Below, piece by piece: positions 59,804 through 64,000 of a stretch of DNA of 64,000 bases. The stretch's first letter is position 1. The number at the start of each line of letters is the position of its first letter. The notes beneath the pieces are model-generated. The model did not search any database, was not told where the DNA came from, and saw nothing but the letters and a program-made list of their open reading frames with translations. The translations under genes and the position numbers were made by a program. This DNA comes from Buttiauxella ferragutiae (GTDB lineage Bacteria; Pseudomonadota; Gammaproteobacteria; Enterobacterales; Enterobacteriaceae), in assembly GCF_001654915.1 (NCBI RefSeq), contig NZ_LXEQ01000003.1. The stretch is one strand, 5' to 3'.

Positions 59804-61103
59804 TTCCGAAATTCTCATCGCTTGCAGCATGCTGCTGGGCAGCTTTATTTTCTTTTTAGTGCTCGGATTACCGGTGGCGATTGCCATTATGGTGTCGTCG
59901 ATTTTCACGCTGATTTTCAGCATGTCGGTGGGGGATATTCTCTATTCCGGCAGCCAGAAAATGTTTACCGGCATCAACAACTTTGGCCTGTTAGCGGCAC
60001 CGTTCTTTATTCTTTCCGGTAACTTAATGAATAAAGGCGGGATAGCCCGACGGCTGGTTAACTTAGCGATGCTGCTTGGCGGACGCATTCCTGGTTCGCT
60101 GGCGCATGCCAACGTTATCAGTAATATGCTGTTTGGAAGTGTGTGCGGTTCCTCCGTTGCCGCCGCTTCTGCGGTCGGTGGTTTTATGGGGCCGCTGCAA
60201 AAAGAGAAAAACTACGATCCGTACTTCTCCGCCGCCGTTAACATTGCTTCAGCACCTACCGGTTTGCTTATTCCCCCAACTGGTTTGTTTATTGTCTTCT
60301 CATTAATGACCGGAACTTCGGTAGCAACGTTGTTTGTTGCCGGTTATGTACCGGGGATTTTAATGGGCCTCGGTGTGATGTTTTATGCGTGGATCTATGC
60401 CAAAAAACATAACTATCCGGTAGAGGATAAAGTGCCGTTAAAACAGGCGCTGCGTATTGTTTTTGATGCCATCCCTAGCCTGTTAATGATTGTGGTGGTG
60501 ATTGGCGGAATTATTGTTGGCATATTCACCGCGACCGAAGGCGGCGTCATCTCGGTTTTCTACGGGCTTATTCTTTCGCTGTGTTATGGCACCATTAAGC
60601 CGAAAGATTTACCGGCAATTATGATCGAGTCGGCGATTATTTCCGGCATGATTTTATTCCTGATTGCCGCTTCGTCGTTTATGTCGTGGGCGATGACCTG
60701 GCTGTCTATTCCGGATACCGTCAGCGAACTGCTGCTGTCTGTTTCGGAAAACCCGATTATTATCTTGCTGATCATGAACTTACTATTGGTGATTGTCGGC
60801 ACCTTTATGGATATCAGCCCGGCATTACTGATTTTCACACCGATCTTTTTCCCGATTACACAAAGCATCGGCATGGACCCGATTCACTTCGGCGTGATGC
60901 TGGTCTTTAACTTGTGTATCGGCAATATCACACCGCCGGTGGGCAGCGCCTTATTTGTGGGTTGCAGCATCGCCAATGTGCCGATGGAAAAAGTCATTAA
61001 ACCGTTATTACCGATCTTCGCCATCGAATTTATTTTATTGCTGGTGGTGACTTATATTCCTGAAATTTCATTATTCCTTCCCCATTTATTTGGCATGAGC
61101 TAA
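59790..61103 (+). CDS. TRAP transporter large permease (DctM type), system 2
   Basis: 437 residues, about 12 helices; motifs APFFILSGNLMNKGGIA, SVCGSSVAAASAVGGFM and APTGLLIPPTGLFIVF mirror those in system 1. Sodium-coupled uptake subunit. Starts at ATG 59790 or 59796, both inside dctQ, so translation is coupled. The isomerase gene follows after 12 bp. Confidence 0.92.
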   Translation: MPMIDSEILIACSMLLGSFIFFLVLGLPVAIAIMVSSIFTLIFSMSVGDILYSGSQKMFTGINNFGLLAAPFFILSGNLMNKGGIARRLVNLAMLLGGRIPGSLAHANVISNMLFGSVCGSSVAAASAVGGFMGPLQKEKNYDPYFSAAVNIASAPTGLLIPPTGLFIVFSLMTGTSVATLFVAGYVPGILMGLGVMFYAWIYAKKHNYPVEDKVPLKQALRIVFDAIPSLLMIVVVIGGIIVGIFTATEGGVISVFYGLILSLCYGTIKPKDLPAIMIESAIISGMILFLIAASSFMSWAMTWLSIPDTVSELLLSVSENPIIILLIMNLLLVIVGTFMDISPALLIFTPIFFPITQSIGMDPIHFGVMLVFNLCIGNITPPVGSALFVGCSIANVPMEKVIKPLLPIFAIEFILLLVVTYIPEISLFLPHLFGMS

Positions 61104-61115
61104 GAGGTTTATCTG

Positions 61116-61973
61116 ATGCACCAATTTACTTTATCTGCCTTTGCAGATGAGATTTCGCCGTGGCTGGAAACACAAATGGATGTGCTGGATAAATTCAATA
61201 TCCGCCATATCGAGATGCGCGGCGTGAATGACCGCCCGCTGGTAGAACACACCTTAGATGAAGTGAAATTAATTAAACAACGCCTGGATGAGCGCGGCTT
61301 TGCTATTTCCTCTGTCGGTTCGCCCATTGGCAAAATTGGCCTCGATGAAGATTTTGACGCGCATCTTGACCTGTTTCGTCACACCTTAAAAATCGCCCAA
61401 ATTCTTGAAGCGCCATACATCCGCATGTTCAGCTTCTGGATGCCGAAAGATGAAGATCCGCAGCAATACTGGCCGGAAGTGTTGCACCGCTGGCAGCAAC
61501 TGGTTGCCGCCGCCGAAGGCTATGACGTCACGCTACTGCACGAAAACGAAAAAGACATTTTCGGTGATACCGCCGAACGTTGCCTGCAACTGCTGGAAGC
61601 GCTGAATACGCCGAAAGTCAAAGCGGTTTTCGACCCGGCAAACTTTGTGCAGTGCGGCGTCACTCCATTCCCGGATGCGTTTACGCTGCTGCGCAAACAC
61701 GTCGTCTATATCCATATTAAAGACGCTCTATTCGCCACGGGCGATGTCATGCCTGCGGGCCTGGGTGACGGGCGCATCGGCGACATGCTGGCAGAACTGG
61801 CGACCTGTGGTTACCAGGGGTTCTTATCCCTTGAGCCCCATCTGGCCGATTTCAGCGGTTTCAAAGCATTAGAAAATAGCGCGATAACCAGTGACAAAAT
61901 GGACCATGGTGAAGCCGCATTTACCTGCGCGGTGAACGCCCTGAATAGCGTCATTAATGAGCGAGGCCTGTAA
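61116..61973 (+). CDS. Sugar-phosphate isomerase/epimerase-like TIM-barrel protein
   Basis: 285 residues of the xylose-isomerase-like (AP-endonuclease 2) barrel family. Likely metal ligands: Glu in TLLHENEKD (about residue 147), Asp in AVFDPANF, His in YIHIKDA and Glu in LSLEPHL near the end. Such proteins isomerise or epimerise keto-sugars or dehydrate inososes; the actual substrate is unknown. It is followed by the dehydrogenase gene after 1 bp, so they act in one pathway. Confidence 0.85.
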   Translation: MHQFTLSAFADEISPWLETQMDVLDKFNIRHIEMRGVNDRPLVEHTLDEVKLIKQRLDERGFAISSVGSPIGKIGLDEDFDAHLDLFRHTLKIAQILEAPYIRMFSFWMPKDEDPQQYWPEVLHRWQQLVAAAEGYDVTLLHENEKDIFGDTAERCLQLLEALNTPKVKAVFDPANFVQCGVTPFPDAFTLLRKHVVYIHIKDALFATGDVMPAGLGDGRIGDMLAELATCGYQGFLSLEPHLADFSGFKALENSAITSDKMDHGEAAFTCAVNALNSVINERGL

Positions 61974-61974
61974 C

Positions 61975-63129
61975 ATGGAAAAAGTACGCTTTGGCATTAT
62001 TGGAGTTGGCAATATGGGCACCGTTCACGCCCGTTATTTGCTGGCAGGTACGGTGAAAGAAGCGGTTCTTAGCGCCGTTTGCGATAACAATCCGCAAAAG
62101 CATGAGGCGATTCGTCAGGTGGTTGGGGAAAATATCCCGCTGTTTAGTGACGCAGAAGAAATGCTGCAAAGTGGGCTTATCGACGCGGTATTAATCGTCA
62201 CGCCCCACTACGACCACCCGGCGCTGGCCATGTTGGCGATGCGCAACGGCATTCATACTTTGTGCGAAAAGCCCGCAGGCGTCTACACCGCGCAAGTGCG
62301 TGAAATGAATGAATGCGCGCAGCAGTGCGATGTGGTTTTCGGCCTGATGTACAACCAGCGCCCTAACCCGCTGTACCAGAAAGTAAAAGACCTTATCGAC
62401 AGCGGCGAGCTGGGTGAAATCCGCCGCTCAAACTGGATCATTACTAACTGGTATCGCTCGCAAAGCTATTACGATTCCGGAAGCTGGCGCGCCACCTGGA
62501 AAGGCGAAGGCGGCGGTGTGCTGCTAAACCAGGACCCGCATCAACTGGATTTGTGGCAGTGGCTGGTGGGGATGCCGGTTCGCCTGCGCGCTTTTTGCCA
62601 GTTTGGTAAACATCGCAAGATTGAAGTGGAAGATGAAGTGACCGCTTACGCGGAATACGCCAACGGCGCGACCGGCGTGTTTATTACCACCGTGGCAGAA
62701 ACCCCCGGCACCAACCGCCTGGAGATTATCGGCGATAAAGGCAAAGTGGTGGTTGAGGAAGGCAAGCTTCGCTACTGGCGTTTGCGGGAATCCGAAACCG
62801 AGTTCAACGCCCGCTGGACCGGCGGATTTGGCGAACCGGAGTGCTGGGAAGTGCTGATCTCTACCGCGTCTGAATGCAGTGAACATCATGTGATTACCCG
62901 CAACTTCTGCGCCGCCGTGCTGCGTGGCGAGCCGCTCATCGCACCGGGTGAAGAAGGGATTCGCGGGCTGACGATTTCCAACGCCATGCACCTTTCAAGC
63001 TGGACCGACGGTTGGGTAACATTGCCACTCGACGAAGAGCTGTACAAGACACTGCTTGACGAGCGGATTACGCAGTCTGTTGAAAAACAGACCGAAAGCA
63101 AAACCCTCGACGCCAGCGGTACCTGGTAA
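61975..63129 (+). CDS. Gfo/Idh/MocA-family NAD(P)-dependent sugar dehydrogenase
   Basis: 384 residues. The N-terminal Rossmann fold has FGIIGVGNMGTVHARYLL, then the family motif LCEKPAG (catalytic Lys) near residue 100; the C-terminal alpha/beta domain carries GGGVLLNQDPHQLDLWQWLVG with the His and Asp of the active site. It oxidises a sugar or inositol hydroxyl. The ATG at 61975 is one base after the isomerase stop; codons before it are out of the operon frame. It completes the TRAP system 2 operon. Confidence 0.9.
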   Translation: MEKVRFGIIGVGNMGTVHARYLLAGTVKEAVLSAVCDNNPQKHEAIRQVVGENIPLFSDAEEMLQSGLIDAVLIVTPHYDHPALAMLAMRNGIHTLCEKPAGVYTAQVREMNECAQQCDVVFGLMYNQRPNPLYQKVKDLIDSGELGEIRRSNWIITNWYRSQSYYDSGSWRATWKGEGGGVLLNQDPHQLDLWQWLVGMPVRLRAFCQFGKHRKIEVEDEVTAYAEYANGATGVFITTVAETPGTNRLEIIGDKGKVVVEEGKLRYWRLRESETEFNARWTGGFGEPECWEVLISTASECSEHHVITRNFCAAVLRGEPLIAPGEEGIRGLTISNAMHLSSWTDGWVTLPLDEELYKTLLDERITQSVEKQTESKTLDASGTW

Positions 63130-63266
63130 CACAGTCACCAAACGCGGGTATCCGTTCTGGTTGCCCGCTCATTCCCCCTTCACATCAGACTGTACAAACC
63201 GTTACCCGCGTTCCGTTTACGAATAATTGCTGGCCGTGATATGTTATATGGTAACAATAAACCTCA
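63130..63266. other. Gap after the TRAP 2 operon
   Basis: AACGCGGGTA at 63141 and TACCCGCGTT at 63203 are exact inverted repeats 52 bp apart; they may form a long-range stem ending the operon. No gene seen. Confidence 0.35.
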
Positions 63267-64000
63267 ATGACACAGCCCTCCCAAATGACTGAACCCACCA
63301 AACGCTCGCCGTTTAGCTCCCAGGCGCGTGACTCTCTCGCCCCCGCGCAAGCCAGGCTGACCGGCAGATTGGTCGGCGGATTAAGCGCCGCGATCTTCCT
63401 GATGATTTTAGTGGCGCTGGTTGTCAGTATGTTCGAGTCATCTTCCCGCTGGCCGGTGCTATTAAGCAGCAATGCCGCAGCCCTGATTTTGCTGGCGATC
63501 TCTTTATTTAATGCGCAGCGGATTTGCCAGTGGCGCGCCGGGAAGTTCGCCCCCGTGCCAGAACCTGAAGCACAAACCGAACCCGCTCCCCCGCCGACCA
63601 TTTACCAGCGGCTTGGGGCGCTGATTCCTGTCAATTTCAGCCGTATCAATGCGTTGCTTAAGAGTGATGGCATTTGGCTCGCTTCGATGGCGCTGTTTGT
63701 GTTGTTTGTCGCGCAAGTGGGTTTTGCCACGCAATACCTGGCGCTGGATGAAGGCAACTTGCGCTGGGTGGCGGTTGGGATAATTACCACGGCGATGTTT
63801 ACCACGCTGGTGGCTGAACGCCATCTGGCGGCCACCGTCGATGAAGCCTGGCCGGAAGCAAAATTTATTGCGCCGCTATTACGCCTGGCTCTGGCGGTGC
63901 AATGTCTCACCCTGATCGCGCTAATTTTCCCGGCGGCTAACCTCCCGTTACTGGTCGATCTCCCTGCCATGCTGGTGATTCTGGTCGCGCTTGAGTTCCT
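63267..64000 (+). CDS. Multi-pass inner-membrane protein, 5' part
   Basis: An open frame from the ATG at 63267 runs 244 codons to the window edge with no stop. A polar N-terminus (TKRSPFSSQARDSLAPAQAR) is followed by a hydrophobic helix at about 42-62, a second near 70-88, a Pro-rich cytosolic or periplasmic loop (PVPEPEAQTEPAPPP), and further helices at about 145-162, 175-195 and 213-244. In-frame stop TAA at 63258 rules out an earlier start; the ribosome site is weak. I do not recognise the family. Confidence 0.65.
   Translation, partial: MTQPSQMTEPTKRSPFSSQARDSLAPAQARLTGRLVGGLSAAIFLMILVALVVSMFESSSRWPVLLSSNAAALILLAISLFNAQRICQWRAGKFAPVPEPEAQTEPAPPPTIYQRLGALIPVNFSRINALLKSDGIWLASMALFVLFVAQVGFATQYLALDEGNLRWVAVGIITTAMFTTLVAERHLAATVDEAWPEAKFIAPLLRLALAVQCLTLIALIFPAANLPLLVDLPAMLVILVALEF

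Noticed and set aside
63185..63970. Minus-strand frames at the right edge
   Set aside because: The plus-strand frame from 63267 encodes a protein with clear alternating membrane helices and is open to the edge; the minus frames are Arg/Ala-rich shadows.

Overview
The window comes from a chromosome of the family Enterobacteriaceae. Many genes match Escherichia coli core genes almost residue for residue (rsmI, lpoA, diaA, dolP, cybC, pmbA, yjgA, mpl, fbp, ytfQRT-yjfF, ppa, tamAB, msrA). The intergenic REP-like elements also fit enteric bacteria of the Enterobacter/Kluyvera/Buttiauxella/Leclercia kind. I cannot name the species from sequence alone.

Layout. 1-5734: the right part of an aga operon (agaA 3' end, agaS, kbaY, agaBCD, agaI) for N-acetylgalactosamine/galactosamine use, with AgaR-like operators before agaS. 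5820-6422: an orphan GNAT-like gene. 6565-11120: the rsmI / lpoA-yraN-diaA-dolP block (cell wall, envelope and replication timing). 11169-18733: a leftward operon of poorly described genes: a PRD protein, a glycine-rich SFCGS protein, DUF4312, DUF4311, DUF4310, an amidohydrolase, a SelA-like PLP ammonia-lyase and a KDPG-type aldolase, followed by a PRD/EIIB/EIIA regulator. I read it as an uncharacterised uptake and catabolic route, probably for an N-substituted amino sugar acid; it is the best candidate here for an undescribed system. 18734-20024: an AT-rich gap with a CRP-like site and a decayed relE toxin fragment. 20025-27554: two tandem paralogous autotransporters with nearly identical C-terminal halves. 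27594-30529: a TRAP transporter with a KdgR-like site upstream. 30984-31548: a DinJ/YafQ-like toxin-antitoxin pair. 31617-36211: a duplicated-domain periplasmic protein, cybC, pmbA, yjgA and mpl. 36386-44539: fbp, a chemoreceptor placed at the end of the galactofuranose ABC operon (ytfQRT-yjfF), and ppa. 44955-50265: an accessory ABC sugar importer operon with a cytoplasmic clan GH-A glycosidase. 50336-57044: ytfP, tamB, tamA and msrA. 58093-63129: a LacI-type regulator divergent from a second TRAP transporter with a sugar isomerase and a Gfo/Idh/MocA dehydrogenase. 63267-64000: the start of a multi-pass membrane protein cut by the window edge.

Conserved blocks that lie far apart in E. coli K-12 (the 70-72 min lpoA-dolP block and the 95-96 min cybC-msrA block) are joined here through about 20 kb of accessory DNA. 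Carbon scavenging recurs: PTS, two TRAP and two ABC importers each sit beside their own catabolic or regulatory genes, and several operons carry perfect intercistronic hairpins after the first or solute-binding-protein gene. No rRNA, tRNA, CRISPR array, IS element or prophage was recognised.
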